The position numbers and the translations under genes are program-made. Under the pieces are notes generated by a model that saw only the letters and a program-made list of their open reading frames with translations, was not told the origin of the DNA and made no database searches. From an uncultured Lachnospiraceae bacterium (lineage in GTDB: Bacteria; Bacillota; Clostridia; Lachnospirales; Lachnospiraceae), in assembly GCA_910577735.1 (NCBI GenBank), contig CAJTOO010000019.1:18640-75736 (forward strand): a stretch of 57,097 nucleotides of DNA, written 5' to 3'. Shown piece by piece: positions 24,498 through 33,616 of this stretch. How positions within the stretch are numbered: the first letter of the stretch is position 1; every line of letters begins with the position of its first letter.

Positions 24498-25238
24498 TTA
24501 TTCCAAGCAGCCTGCATGGCTGGCCTGCTTCTGCTTTTCCCGTTCTATACGGGAATATACGCAGCCGCAATAATCCTGCCGATACAGGTGATATTCTTTA
24601 GACAGTTCAATAGAGCGCTTATAACCGTTTCTTTTCTTAAAATCGGAAGGCAGATATGCCACACCGTACTCCGCACCCAGCCGCTCGCCGATCTCATTCA
24701 GCCTGGCCGCGTTTTTTAAGGGGCTGATGGTCAGGGTAGTGGTAAAGTAATCAAAACGTTGTTCTTCAGCTACCCTTGCGCTCTCCCGAAGCCGCAGTTC
24801 ATAGCAGCGAAAGCACCTCTCTCCGCCTTCCGGGCACTGTTCCAAGCCTTTGGCAATCTCATAGAAACGAGCCGGATCATAGGCTCCTTCCATAATCTTT
24901 ATCTCGCAGTGCTTTTTCATCTCCCCGCTTTGCCAAACCTGTCCATTGCCAGCATCTTCTGTCTGCTCATTCAGCTTGCCGATCAGCCGCTTTTGTTCCG
25001 CAACCCGCTTGCGGTATTCCACATCCTCCGTGATATTCGGATTATAATAAAACACAGTCAGGTCAAAATAATTCCTCAAATATTCCAGGCAATAGCTGCT
25101 GCAGGGGGCACAGCAGGCATGTAAAAGAAGCCTTGGCAGCTGCATGGACGCCCCTTCCTGTGTACAGGATAACTGACGCGCCAAAAGGTCTCCTATGATC
25201 TTATCCAGTTCCTTTTGATAATTTCTGACTGTATTCAT
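24498..25238 (-). CDS. queH: epoxyqueuosine reductase QueH
   Basis: Catalyses the last step of queuosine tRNA modification, reducing epoxyqueuosine to queuosine; QueH is the cobalamin-independent alternative to QueG. The 246-residue protein has the N-terminal LLLHACCAPCSSYCLEYL motif with the vicinal Cys pair, YNPNITEDVEYRKRV, the central ERCFRCYELRL, FTTTLTISPLKN, and the C-terminal YRQDYCGCVYS. These cysteines hold the Fe-S cluster and its adjacent metal site. Start ATG at 25238 is 11 bases after the carB stop codon. Confidence 0.92.
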   Translation of the reverse strand: MNTVRNYQKELDKIIGDLLARQLSCTQEGASMQLPRLLLHACCAPCSSYCLEYLRNYFDLTVFYYNPNITEDVEYRKRVAEQKRLIGKLNEQTEDAGNGQVWQSGEMKKHCEIKIMEGAYDPARFYEIAKGLEQCPEGGERCFRCYELRLRESARVAEEQRFDYFTTTLTISPLKNAARLNEIGERLGAEYGVAYLPSDFKKRNGYKRSIELSKEYHLYRQDYCGCVYSRIEREKQKQASHAGCLE

Positions 25239-25249
25239 ACACTTTCTTT

Positions 25250-28200
25250 CTACTTTGTGCCTTTCTGCATACCCCGTCTGGCAATCCCAGCCACATCAAT
25301 CAAGCTCATCTCTCCCTGCGCCGCCGCATTTTCCAGACTGGTGACTAACGCTGCTGCCGTATCCATGGCCGTAATACAATTCACCCCGGTCTCAATGGCA
25401 GTGCGTCTGATCAGGAATCCATCCCTGCTCTTATCCCTCCCCTGGGTGGGCGTGTCGATAACCAGATCAATCCGGTGCCCTAAGATCAGATCCATGACCG
25501 TAGGGGATTCCTGGGAAATCTTATTAATCTTACGTGCCTTTACCCCGGCATCATTCAGGGCCTTGGCCGTACTTCTGGTAGCATATATGATATATCCCAG
25601 CTTTTCAAACCGTCTGGCCACCTCGATGGCCTCACCTTTATCGGCATCTTTGACGGTAATGATCATCTGCTTATGTTTGGGCAGGTTGACGCCCGCACCG
25701 AGAAAGGCTTTATAAAGGGCCTCATTGAAGGTTCTCGCAATCCCCAGACATTCACCGGTAGACTTCATCTCCGGCCCTAAGCTGATTTCAGCGCCCCGAA
25801 TCTTTTCAAAGGAAAAGACCGGCATCTTGATGGCAAAGTAATCTGCCGCTGGCTGTAAGCCCGGTTCATAGCCCAATTCTTTGATTTTCTTACCTATAAT
25901 GACTTCCGTTGCCAGATCCACGATTGGGATTCCTGTCACTTTGCTGATATAAGGTACGGTACGGGAAGAACGGGGATTGACCTCAATCACATACACCTCA
26001 TCCCCCACCGCAATAAACTGGATGTTGATGAGTCCTATCACATGCAGGGCCTTGGCCAGCCTTCTGGAATACTCCGCGATGGTCTCCTTCACCTTTTCGC
26101 TGACTGTGGGCGCCGGATACACGGAAATACTGTCACCGGAATGCACACCTGTGCGCTCAATGTGCTCCATAATCCCCGGAATCAGGACATCCGTGCCGTC
26201 ACAGACTGCATCCACTTCCAGCTCCTTGCCCTGTAAGTACTTATCTACCAGAATCGGATGATCCTGCTCATAGCGGTTGATGACCGCCATAAACTCCTCA
26301 ATCTCCTCGTCGCATATGGCAATCTGCATTCCCTGGCCGCCCAGTACATAAGAGGGCCTTACCAGCACCGGATACCCCAGTCTGTTAGCCACTTCTTTCG
26401 CCTGCTTGGCAGTGTAGACCGTGCCGCCTGCTGCCCTCGGAATCTGGGTTTCTTCCAGAATCCTGTCAAAAAGTTCCCTGTCCTCTGCAGCGTCCACATC
26501 CTCTGCTTTCGTGCCTAGAATCGGCACTCCCATCTTCATCAGACTCTCCGTCAATTTAATAGCCGTCTGGCCGCCAAACTGGACCACAGCGCCGTCCGGT
26601 TTCTCCACATTAACGATATTCTCCACATCCTCCGGCGTCAGCGGCTCGAAATACAGTTTATCTGCAATATCGAAATCGGTACTGACTGTCTCCGGATTGT
26701 TGTTGACGATAATCGTCTCATAACCTGCTTTGGAAAAGGCCCAGGTGGCATGTACGGAACAATAATCAAACTCAATTCCCTGGCCGATCCGAATGGGGCC
26801 GGAACCTAAGACCAGCACCTTTTTCCTCGGATGGGATTCTGTTACTTCCGTCTCTGAACCAAACACAGAATAGTAATAAGGCGTGGAAGCTGCAAACTCC
26901 GCCGCACAGGTATCCACCATCTTAAAGGCCGCCACAATGCCATTATCATAACGCATCTTTTTGATTTCTTCTTCGCTTTTGCCTGTAAGCCTTGCGATTA
27001 CATTGTCCGGAAATTCTATCCGCTTGGCCTCCTTTAAGAGTTCCACCGTAAGCGGCCCCCTCTCCAGGGCCTCCTCCATCTGCGTGAGAATAGCAATCTT
27101 ATCGATAAACCAGACATCCACCATAGTAATATCATGTATGGTCTCATAAGCAATCCCCTTACGGATGGCCTCAGCAATGATATAGATCCGCTGATCGTCC
27201 ACGATTTCCAGACGTTCCAGCAGTTCCTCTTTGGACAAGTCCGTAAAGTCATAGCTGCGCAGGCAGTCCACATGCTGTTCCAACGAGCGGATGGCTTTCA
27301 TCAGCGCCCCCTCAAAGTTATTACCGATGCTCATGACCTCACCGGTTGCCTTCATCTGGGTTGTTAGTGTGCGTTTTGCCGTTATGAATTTATCAAAAGG
27401 CAGTCTTGGTATCTTCACCACACAATAATCCAGTGTGGGTTCAAAGCTTGCATAAGTCTTGCCGGTAATCGCATTCTTAATCTCATCCAAAGTATACCCC
27501 AGCGCAATCTTTGCCGCCACCTTGGCAATGGGATAACCTGTGGCCTTGCTGGCCAGGGCTGAAGAACGGCTCACACGGGGATTTACCTCGATTACACAGT
27601 ACTCAAAACTGGTGGGATGCAGGGCAAACTGCACATTACAGCCGCCGGTAATCCCCAGTTCGTTAATGATATTGAGGGCGGAAGAGCGAAGCATCTGGTA
27701 TTCCTTATCTCCCAGCGTCTGGGAAGGCGCCACCACGATGCTGTCCCCAGTATGCACGCCCACCGGGTCGATGTTTTCCATATTACAGACTGTGATACAA
27801 TTGCCGGCCCCGTCCCGCATGACCTCGTACTCAATCTCTTTCCAACCCGCGATGCATCGCTCCACCAGCACCTGTCCCACCCGGGAAAGCCGCAGGCCAT
27901 TGGCCAGAATCTCTTCCAGCTGTACCTGGTTATGCGCAATGCCGCCGCCGGAACCGCCCAGGGTATAGGCCGGACGCAGTACCACCGGATAGCCGATCTT
28001 ATTGGCAAAGGCTACACCGTCCTCTATGTTCTCCACCACCAGGGAAGGGGCGCAGGGCTCTCCAATCTTCTCCATGGTCTCCTTAAATTCCAAACGGTCT
28101 TCCGCCTTACGGATAGTTCTTGCTGTGGTACCCAGCAGCGTCACGCCATGCTCTCTTAGAAACCCTGACTCATCCAGTTCCATACCCAGGTTAAGCCCTG

Positions 28201-28480
28201 CCTGTCCTCCCATATTCGGAAGCAGGGAATCCGGTTTTTCCCTGAGGATAATCTGCTCTAATACCTTCGTTGTCAAGGGCTCAATATACACTTTATCCGC
28301 AATATCACCGTCTGTCATAATGGTGGCCGGATTGGAATTCACCAAAATGACCTCCATCCCCTCCTCTTTCAAAGACCGGCATGCCTGGGTGCCCGCATAA
28401 TCAAACTCCGCCGCCTGCCCAATCACAATAGGTCCGGAACCAATCACCAATACTCTTTTCACATTTGGATTCTTAGGCAT
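25250..28480 (-). CDS. carB: carbamoyl-phosphate synthase large subunit
   Basis: Makes carbamoyl phosphate from ammonia (supplied by CarA), bicarbonate and two ATP for arginine and pyrimidine synthesis. Two homologous halves are visible. The first starts VKRVLVIGSGPIVIGQAAEF; the second, near residue 550, starts KVLVLGSGPIRIGQGIEFDY. ATP-grasp landmarks are YTLGGSGGGIAHN and YVLGGQGMQIA, and VNPRVSRSSALASKATGYPI and VNPRSSRTVPYISKVTG are metal-binding blocks. The C-terminal 140 residues are the MGS-like allosteric domain. The start is ATG 28480 behind GGAGGGG. The 1076-residue length is standard. It is separated from carA by an unusually long hairpin-rich spacer. Confidence 0.97.
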   Translation of the reverse strand: MPKNPNVKRVLVIGSGPIVIGQAAEFDYAGTQACRSLKEEGMEVILVNSNPATIMTDGDIADKVYIEPLTTKVLEQIILREKPDSLLPNMGGQAGLNLGMELDESGFLREHGVTLLGTTARTIRKAEDRLEFKETMEKIGEPCAPSLVVENIEDGVAFANKIGYPVVLRPAYTLGGSGGGIAHNQVQLEEILANGLRLSRVGQVLVERCIAGWKEIEYEVMRDGAGNCITVCNMENIDPVGVHTGDSIVVAPSQTLGDKEYQMLRSSALNIINELGITGGCNVQFALHPTSFEYCVIEVNPRVSRSSALASKATGYPIAKVAAKIALGYTLDEIKNAITGKTYASFEPTLDYCVVKIPRLPFDKFITAKRTLTTQMKATGEVMSIGNNFEGALMKAIRSLEQHVDCLRSYDFTDLSKEELLERLEIVDDQRIYIIAEAIRKGIAYETIHDITMVDVWFIDKIAILTQMEEALERGPLTVELLKEAKRIEFPDNVIARLTGKSEEEIKKMRYDNGIVAAFKMVDTCAAEFAASTPYYYSVFGSETEVTESHPRKKVLVLGSGPIRIGQGIEFDYCSVHATWAFSKAGYETIIVNNNPETVSTDFDIADKLYFEPLTPEDVENIVNVEKPDGAVVQFGGQTAIKLTESLMKMGVPILGTKAEDVDAAEDRELFDRILEETQIPRAAGGTVYTAKQAKEVANRLGYPVLVRPSYVLGGQGMQIAICDEEIEEFMAVINRYEQDHPILVDKYLQGKELEVDAVCDGTDVLIPGIMEHIERTGVHSGDSISVYPAPTVSEKVKETIAEYSRRLAKALHVIGLINIQFIAVGDEVYVIEVNPRSSRTVPYISKVTGIPIVDLATEVIIGKKIKELGYEPGLQPAADYFAIKMPVFSFEKIRGAEISLGPEMKSTGECLGIARTFNEALYKAFLGAGVNLPKHKQMIITVKDADKGEAIEVARRFEKLGYIIYATRSTAKALNDAGVKARKINKISQESPTVMDLILGHRIDLVIDTPTQGRDKSRDGFLIRRTAIETGVNCITAMDTAAALVTSLENAAAQGEMSLIDVAGIARRGMQKGTK

Positions 28481-28502
28481 CTTACCCCTCCATCTCATCC
28501 TT

Positions 28503-28675
28503 CTATCTCTTCAATATCTAACACTTCTATAATCTGATCCTTCTACATCCAATTCTTCTATAACCTAATACTTCTATAATCATCTAATTCTTCTATATCT
28601 GATCCTTCTATGATTTAATCCTTATAGATTTAATCCCTATAGATTTAATCCTTCCACATCCAATTCTTCTATATC
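28503..28675 (-). repeat. AT-rich imperfect repeats in the carA-carB spacer
   Basis: Irregular copies of CTTCTATA-type units with TCTAAT/TGATCC extensions fill 28503-28675. They include three near-identical 15-bp units with the core ATAGATTTAATCC or ATGATTTAATCC at about 28609-28654. No reading frame is present on either strand. Confidence 0.7.
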
Positions 28676-28684
28676 TAAGACACA

Positions 28685-28721
28685 TTCGGGAAGAATGACC
28701 GCAAAGCGTCATTCTTCCGAA
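28685..28721 (-). repeat. hairpin 2 of the carA-carB spacer
   Basis: TTCGGAAGAATGAC and GTCATTCTTCC(C)GAA form a 14-bp stem with one bulged base around an 8-base loop. On the minus strand there is no T-run behind it, so it is not a simple terminator. Confidence 0.75.
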
Positions 28722-28778
28722 CATGACATAGCAGTACTTAGGCTGTGTCCTTTACAGCCTTAGTACTACTTCATGTTC
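28719..28778 (-). repeat. hairpin 1 of the carA-carB spacer, directly after carA
   Basis: GAACATGA at 28719 pairs with TCATGTTC at 28778, and inside, AGTACT-TA-GGCTGT pairs with ACAGCC-TTAGTACT (13 of 14 positions). The whole fold spans 60 bases and begins four bases after the carA stop codon. It may stabilise the carA mRNA end or attenuate carB; it lacks a poly-T. Confidence 0.75.
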
Positions 28779-28781
28779 TCT

Positions 28782-29963
28782 TCATGTTCTCATCATATTA
28801 ATAAACCTGTCAAATAAATAAGACGAATCCTGCGGCCCCGGACAGGCTTCCGGATGGAACTGCACCGTAAAAATATTCTTCCCGGTGTAGGAAAGCCCCT
28901 CATTCGTGCCGTCATTGACATTGATAAACGCCGGCACCGCCACCGCCGGATCCAGCTTGTCCATATCCACCACATAACCATGATTCTGGGAAGAAATATA
29001 AACTCTGCCGGTCTGTAAATCCTTCACCGGATGATTGCCGCCACGGTGTCCGTATTTCATCTTAAAAGTATCTGCGCCTGTGGCTAAGGCCATCAGCTGA
29101 TGTCCCAGACAGATGGCAAAGATCGGCACTTCAGACTCATAAAGCTTTCGTATTTCTTCTATCATAACGGTACACTCTTTGGGGTCACCCGGACCATTAC
29201 TGAGCATAATGCCGTCCGGCTCATCCGCAAGGATTTCCCCCGCCGCAGTCTGCGCCGGATAGACTGTCACATCACAGCCTCTTTCGGCCAATGATCTGGC
29301 GATGTTGTCTTTCGCACCCAGATCTAAGAGCGCTACCCGAAGTCCCTTGCCATTTAATTCTCTCACAAGACTCGGCTTCTTCTCCCGGATCCCTGCCGCA
29401 TAATCCTCTTTCCGGAATACACTGCTGCCCGAAAGCGGACCATTATCCGCAATCTCCTGTGTCCCCTGCAATGTATATTTCTCCTTGCAGCTTACACGTT
29501 CCACTACTTTGCCTGTTGTATAGGATTTTAACTTGGGAATAATTTCGTCCAGATTGTAGTTCTCATCGGTTGTGATCATACCGTTCATGGTACCTTTTTC
29601 ACGAAGAATCCTGGTAAGAGCCCTGGTGTCGATGCCGGCGATGCCCGGTACACCATTCTGCTCCAGAAATTGCTGAATTGTCATATCACATCTGAAATTA
29701 CTGGGAACCCTGCTTAGCTCCCGGACAATGAAACCGTCCGGCCAGGGCCCCTTCGATTCCATATCATCTATACATATGCCATAATTGCCAATCAACGGAT
29801 AAGTCATACACACTGCCTGCCCGGCATAGGATGGATCCGTCAGCACTTCCAGATAACCCGCCATGGACGTATTAAAAACGATTTCACTGATAATCTCTTT
29901 CCTCGCCCCGATATGCGTCCCCTCAAACACAGTACCGTCTTCCAAAATCAAGAATGTCTTCAT
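28782..29963 (-). CDS. carA: carbamoyl-phosphate synthase small (glutaminase) subunit
   Basis: Hydrolyses glutamine and channels ammonia to CarB. The N-terminal domain begins FLILEDGTVFEGTHIGARKE and contains FNTSMAGYLEVLTDPSYAGQ. The class I glutamine amidotransferase domain has SNGPGDPKECT, the nucleophile Cys in PIFAICLGHQLMALATG, GNHPVKDLQTGRVYISSQNH, and the catalytic His-x-Glu in FTVQFHPEACPGP. At 393 residues it is slightly longer than the common 355-380. A promoter lies just upstream; the ribosome site before ATG 29963 is weak (CAGATCATAAG). Confidence 0.96.
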   Translation of the reverse strand: MKTFLILEDGTVFEGTHIGARKEIISEIVFNTSMAGYLEVLTDPSYAGQAVCMTYPLIGNYGICIDDMESKGPWPDGFIVRELSRVPSNFRCDMTIQQFLEQNGVPGIAGIDTRALTRILREKGTMNGMITTDENYNLDEIIPKLKSYTTGKVVERVSCKEKYTLQGTQEIADNGPLSGSSVFRKEDYAAGIREKKPSLVRELNGKGLRVALLDLGAKDNIARSLAERGCDVTVYPAQTAAGEILADEPDGIMLSNGPGDPKECTVMIEEIRKLYESEVPIFAICLGHQLMALATGADTFKMKYGHRGGNHPVKDLQTGRVYISSQNHGYVVDMDKLDPAVAVPAFINVNDGTNEGLSYTGKNIFTVQFHPEACPGPQDSSYLFDRFINMMRT

Positions 29964-30016
29964 CTTATGATCTGTCCCTTCTATTGATGCAGTTCCCTCA
30001 ACTCCGTAATCGCTTA

Positions 30017-30045
30017 ATTATAGCACAAGCAAAATGTGGCTTCAA
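30017..30045 (-). promoter_or_regulatory. promoter of carA(B)
   Basis: On the minus strand TTGAAG (30045-30040) and an extended -10, TGCTATAAT (TATAAT at 30022-30017), spacer 17 bp. No PyrR-type attenuator or riboswitch is seen in the short leader (about 45 bases). Confidence 0.7.
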
Positions 30046-30086
30046 CCGGAAATCAACATAAAGTATCAGGCATAAAGTATCAGCAT

Positions 30087-30866
30087 CTATGAAACAGCCT
30101 TCACTGCATCTTTCATGCGTTTCACATATTCCCCCACATGCGCCGGAGCCTCTTTTCCATACTTCTCTATCAGCTTCACAATCGCCGACCCCACAATGGC
30201 GCCATCAGAGATTCCGGCCATTGCCGCCGCCTGCTCGGGTGTGGAAATGCCAAACCCAATGGCACAGGGAATATCTGTATTCTGTCTGACTACTTCTATC
30301 ATAGACTGCAAATCTGTCTTAATCTCACTTCTGGTTCCCGTCACCCCCAGACTGGACACAATATACAGGAACCCTTCTGCCTCCTTTGCAATCATGGCGA
30401 TACGATTCTCAGAGGTAGGGGCAATCAGTGAAATCAAATCCACGCCATATACATGACACAGCGGCAGGAACTCCTCTTTTTCTTCAAAGGGAAGATCAGG
30501 AAGGATCATACCGTCTATTCCAATTTCTTTACAAGCCGAAAGAAACCGATCCGGACCATAGGAATACACCACATTGGCATAAGTCATAAACACCATCGGT
30601 ACCGCCACATCCTGCCGCAGCTCCTTCACCAGCTCAAATATCCGATCCGTAGTCACCCCTCCTGTCAATGCCCGAAGGTTTGCCCCCTGAATCACCGGCC
30701 CTTCTGCGGTGGGGTCAGAAAAGGGAATCCCCAGTTCAATAAGATCCGCACCATTTTCCACAGCCGCCCGCACACAGGCTGCTGTAGTCTCTAAATCCGG
30801 GTCCCCACAGGTAATAAAAGCAATAAAAACCTTTTGATTATAAAAAGCTTTCCTTATCCTAGTCAT
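30087..30866 (-). CDS. trpA: tryptophan synthase alpha subunit
   Basis: Cleaves indole-3-glycerol phosphate to indole, passed through a tunnel to TrpB. Motifs: FIAFITCGDPDLETT, the catalytic Glu/Asp pair in LIELGIPFSDPTAEGPVIQG, MVFMTYANVVYSYG, GMILPDLPFEE and AIGFGISTPEQA. The ATG at 30866 overlaps the trpB end by eight bases and has GAGGGGAGG upstream; a longer upstream frame is not coding-like. The 259-residue length is normal. It is the last gene of the trp operon. Confidence 0.96.
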   Translation of the reverse strand: MTRIRKAFYNQKVFIAFITCGDPDLETTAACVRAAVENGADLIELGIPFSDPTAEGPVIQGANLRALTGGVTTDRIFELVKELRQDVAVPMVFMTYANVVYSYGPDRFLSACKEIGIDGMILPDLPFEEKEEFLPLCHVYGVDLISLIAPTSENRIAMIAKEAEGFLYIVSSLGVTGTRSEIKTDLQSMIEVVRQNTDIPCAIGFGISTPEQAAAMAGISDGAIVGSAIVKLIEKYGKEAPAHVGEYVKRMKDAVKAVS

Positions 30867-32049
30867 GAATATCCTCCCCTCTGTAACGTGCGATTGCCGC
30901 ACAGTCCTTATCTCCTCTTCCCGATATGGTAACCACGATAGTCTGCTCCTTATCCATAACGGTTGCAATCTTTATAGCATGCGCTATCGCATGTGCCGAC
31001 TCAATAGCTGGAATGATTCCCTCCATCCTGGACAAATACTCAAAAGCCTCCACCGCCTCATTGTCCGTAACCGGCACATATTCAGCTCTTCCAATATCAT
31101 GCAGATAAGCATGTTCCGGTCCGATTCCAGGATAGTCAAGCCCTGCCGAAATGGAATAAACAGGTGCAATCTGTCCGTATTCATCCTGGCAGAAATAGGA
31201 CTTCATACCATGGAAAATCCCCATTCTTCCCGTATTTACAGTGGCTGCTGTCTCAAAAGTATCTATGCCCCTTCCTGCCGCTTCGCAGCCAATCAATTTC
31301 ACGCCTGGTTCCTCAATAAAATGATAGAAGCTGCCCATGGCGTTGGAACCGCCTCCCACACAGGCAATCACCGCATCCGGAAGTCTTCCCTCCTTCTCCA
31401 TAAGCTGCGCTTTGATTTCTCTGGAAATAACAGCCTGAAAATCCCTTACCATCACAGGAAAAGGATGAGGCCCCATCACCGATCCCAGGCAATAATGGGT
31501 ATCCGCAATCCGGGATGTCCATTCCCGCATAGCTTCAGATACCGCGTCCTTCAAGGTACCCGTACCCGTTCTGACTGTGACCACCTCTGCTCCCAGCAGC
31601 CGCATACGATAGACATTGAGTGCCTGTCTGATGGTATCCTCCTCACCCATGAATACCACACACTCCATCCCCATCAGAGCTGCCGCTGTAGCTGTAGCAA
31701 CCCCATGCTGTCCTGCGCCGGTCTCTGCGATCAGCCTGGTCTTGCCCATTTTCCTTGCCAAAAGTGCCTGCCCCAGCACATTATTAATCTTATGGGAACC
31801 CGTATGGTTCAAATCCTCCCTCTTCAGGTAAATCTTTGCCCCATCCAGATCTGCAGACATTTTCCGGGCAAAATATAATTTAGAGGGCCTGCCAGCATAG
31901 TCGTTGTATAGATCCGTCAGTTCTTGATTAAACTGCGCATCTGCCTTATAATGATTATAAACCTCCTCCAATTCAATGACTGCGTTCATCAACGTTTCCG
32001 GAATATACTGTCCCCCATGAACCCCAAAACGTCCGTTTTGATTTGTCAT
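30859..32049 (-). CDS. trpB: tryptophan synthase beta subunit
   Basis: PLP enzyme condensing indole with serine. It shows NGRFGVHGGQYIPETLMNAV, the PLP lysine in LNHTGSHKINNVLGQALLAR, ETGAGQHGVATATAAALMGM, IACVGGGSNAMGSFYHF and the phosphate-region SGRGDKD near the end. At 396 residues it is the standard TrpB1 type, matching the adjacent TrpA. The stop codon lies within the first codons of trpA. Confidence 0.97.
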   Translation of the reverse strand: MTNQNGRFGVHGGQYIPETLMNAVIELEEVYNHYKADAQFNQELTDLYNDYAGRPSKLYFARKMSADLDGAKIYLKREDLNHTGSHKINNVLGQALLARKMGKTRLIAETGAGQHGVATATAAALMGMECVVFMGEEDTIRQALNVYRMRLLGAEVVTVRTGTGTLKDAVSEAMREWTSRIADTHYCLGSVMGPHPFPVMVRDFQAVISREIKAQLMEKEGRLPDAVIACVGGGSNAMGSFYHFIEEPGVKLIGCEAAGRGIDTFETAATVNTGRMGIFHGMKSYFCQDEYGQIAPVYSISAGLDYPGIGPEHAYLHDIGRAEYVPVTDNEAVEAFEYLSRMEGIIPAIESAHAIAHAIKIATVMDKEQTIVVTISGRGDKDCAAIARYRGEDIHD

Positions 32050-32090
32050 ATTACTCTCTCCATTTCATATGTTATTTTATTTTTATGCTG

Positions 32091-32735
32091 TCAGTTCCTC
32101 ACCGCTTCTACAAAAGCCCGCATTTTAACCAAATCTTTATGTCCGTCCGTCTCTATACCGGAGCTGACATCCACTGCATAAGGCTTCCACCGCTTTATCG
32201 CCTCCTTTACTGTATCCGCATCCAGACCGCCCGCCAGAAAATAGGGCCTCTTCATCTTAGACAGCAAATTCCAGTCAAAAGATTTGCCGGTTCCTCCTGC
32301 AGAATCCAGAAGCACATAATCCGCTGTACTTGTCTCTGCCCGGACAATATCCCTTTCGTCCCCGATACAAAATGCTTTTATGATTCGGACATCAATCATT
32401 TCCCTCAATTGTTCCATATATCCTTCTTCCTCCCCGCCGTGAAGCTGTACCGCATCAATAACACCACCCTTTAATATGGCCCGGACCATGCTGGTATCCT
32501 CATTCGCGAATACACCCACCGCTTTGATATCCGGATGAAGCATCTTTTTGAGAATTGCCGCCTGCCTGCAAGATATATAACGCCTGCTATCCTGTACAAA
32601 AACAAACCCCACATATTCCGGCATGAGAAGATTTGCCGCTTCTATATCACAGAGCCTTGTAAGACCGCACAATTTTATTTTCACCCTGATTGTTTCATTC
32701 CCTCCCAAACCCTTTTCTGCCATTTTTTCCTTCAT
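32091..32735 (-). CDS. trpF: phosphoribosylanthranilate isomerase
   Basis: Converts PRA to CdRP. The (beta/alpha)8 barrel starts at VKIKLCGLTRLCDIEAAN (catalytic Cys in KLCGL), continues with EYVGFVFVQDSRRYIS, VIDAVQLHGGEEEGYM, DYVLLDSAGGTGKSFDW (catalytic Asp) and FLAGGLDADTV, and ends with AVDVSSGIETDGHKDL. The length is 214 residues including a short N-terminal extension; an internal start at the VKIK segment is less likely because AGGTGATAGG precedes the chosen ATG. Confidence 0.94.
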   Translation of the reverse strand: MKEKMAEKGLGGNETIRVKIKLCGLTRLCDIEAANLLMPEYVGFVFVQDSRRYISCRQAAILKKMLHPDIKAVGVFANEDTSMVRAILKGGVIDAVQLHGGEEEGYMEQLREMIDVRIIKAFCIGDERDIVRAETSTADYVLLDSAGGTGKSFDWNLLSKMKRPYFLAGGLDADTVKEAIKRWKPYAVDVSSGIETDGHKDLVKMRAFVEAVRN

Positions 32736-32790
32736 TACCTATCACCTCTCTCCACAGATTCGTTTTTTGCAATTCATAATATATCTCCCG

Positions 32791-33582
32791 TTATTTTTCT
32801 GAACTTTTTCGCAGTTCTATAAGCATCTTTCTTCTATCCGCTGCCCGCATCAGCACTTCCCCTACCAAAACCGCATCTGCGCCAATCTGTGTAAGCTGCC
32901 TTACATCTTCCGGTCCCTGTACACCACTCTCGGCAACAAACAACACATCCTCCGGAAGCAGTGCCCGCAGTCTGCGGCTGTTTTGTGTATCCACTGTAAA
33001 ATCTTTCAGATTGCGATTATTGACACCGATGATACGCGCTCCGGCAGAAAGTGCCATTTCAACCTCTGTCTCATCATGCGCTTCCACCAGAGCGGAGAGT
33101 CCAAGCGCTTCACAGACTGCCAGATATTCCTTCATCTGTGCCTCGCTTAAGATGGTGCAGATCAAAAGCACTGCCGAAGCCCCTAGCGCCTTAGCCTCAT
33201 AAATCATATACTCATCCACTGTAAAATCCTTCCGCAGGCAGGGGACTGTAACCACCTGTGAAATCTCCCGCAGATATGCATCTTTGCCAAGAAACCACTT
33301 AGGCTCTGTCAATACAGAAATACAGTCCGCCCCAGCGTCCTCATATTCTCTGGCAATCTGCAAAAAAGGAAAGTCTCTTGCTATCAGACCTTTTGAGGGA
33401 GAGGCTTTCTTACATTCACAAATAAAAGAAAGCCCTGGTTTCTTAAGCGTCTTTTCAAACACAAATTCCTCTTTTTTTATTAATAACGCTTGCTCTTTCA
33501 CTTGCTCAAGAGACACTGTTTTTTTCGCCTGTTCCACACGATATACGGCATATTCTGCCAATTGCTCTAAAATACTCATCAT
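32791..33582 (-). CDS. trpC: indole-3-glycerol phosphate synthase
   Basis: Closes the indole ring by decarboxylating CdRP. Motifs include the catalytic Lys/Glu block SFICECKKASPSKGLIARDF, CISVLTEPKWFLG, PCLRKDFTVDEYMIYEAKAL, ALVEAHDETEVEMAL, IIGVNNRNLKDFTVD and VAESGVQGPEDVRQL. The start codon is one of two adjacent ATGs (33582 or 33579) with a GGGAG site. At 263 residues it is a normal monofunctional enzyme, not fused to trpF. Confidence 0.96.
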   Translation of the reverse strand: MMSILEQLAEYAVYRVEQAKKTVSLEQVKEQALLIKKEEFVFEKTLKKPGLSFICECKKASPSKGLIARDFPFLQIAREYEDAGADCISVLTEPKWFLGKDAYLREISQVVTVPCLRKDFTVDEYMIYEAKALGASAVLLICTILSEAQMKEYLAVCEALGLSALVEAHDETEVEMALSAGARIIGVNNRNLKDFTVDTQNSRRLRALLPEDVLFVAESGVQGPEDVRQLTQIGADAVLVGEVLMRAADRRKMLIELRKSSEK

Positions 33583-33616
33583 ATTCTCCCTTTGGGAACC
33601 TTCTATTTAGATATAA

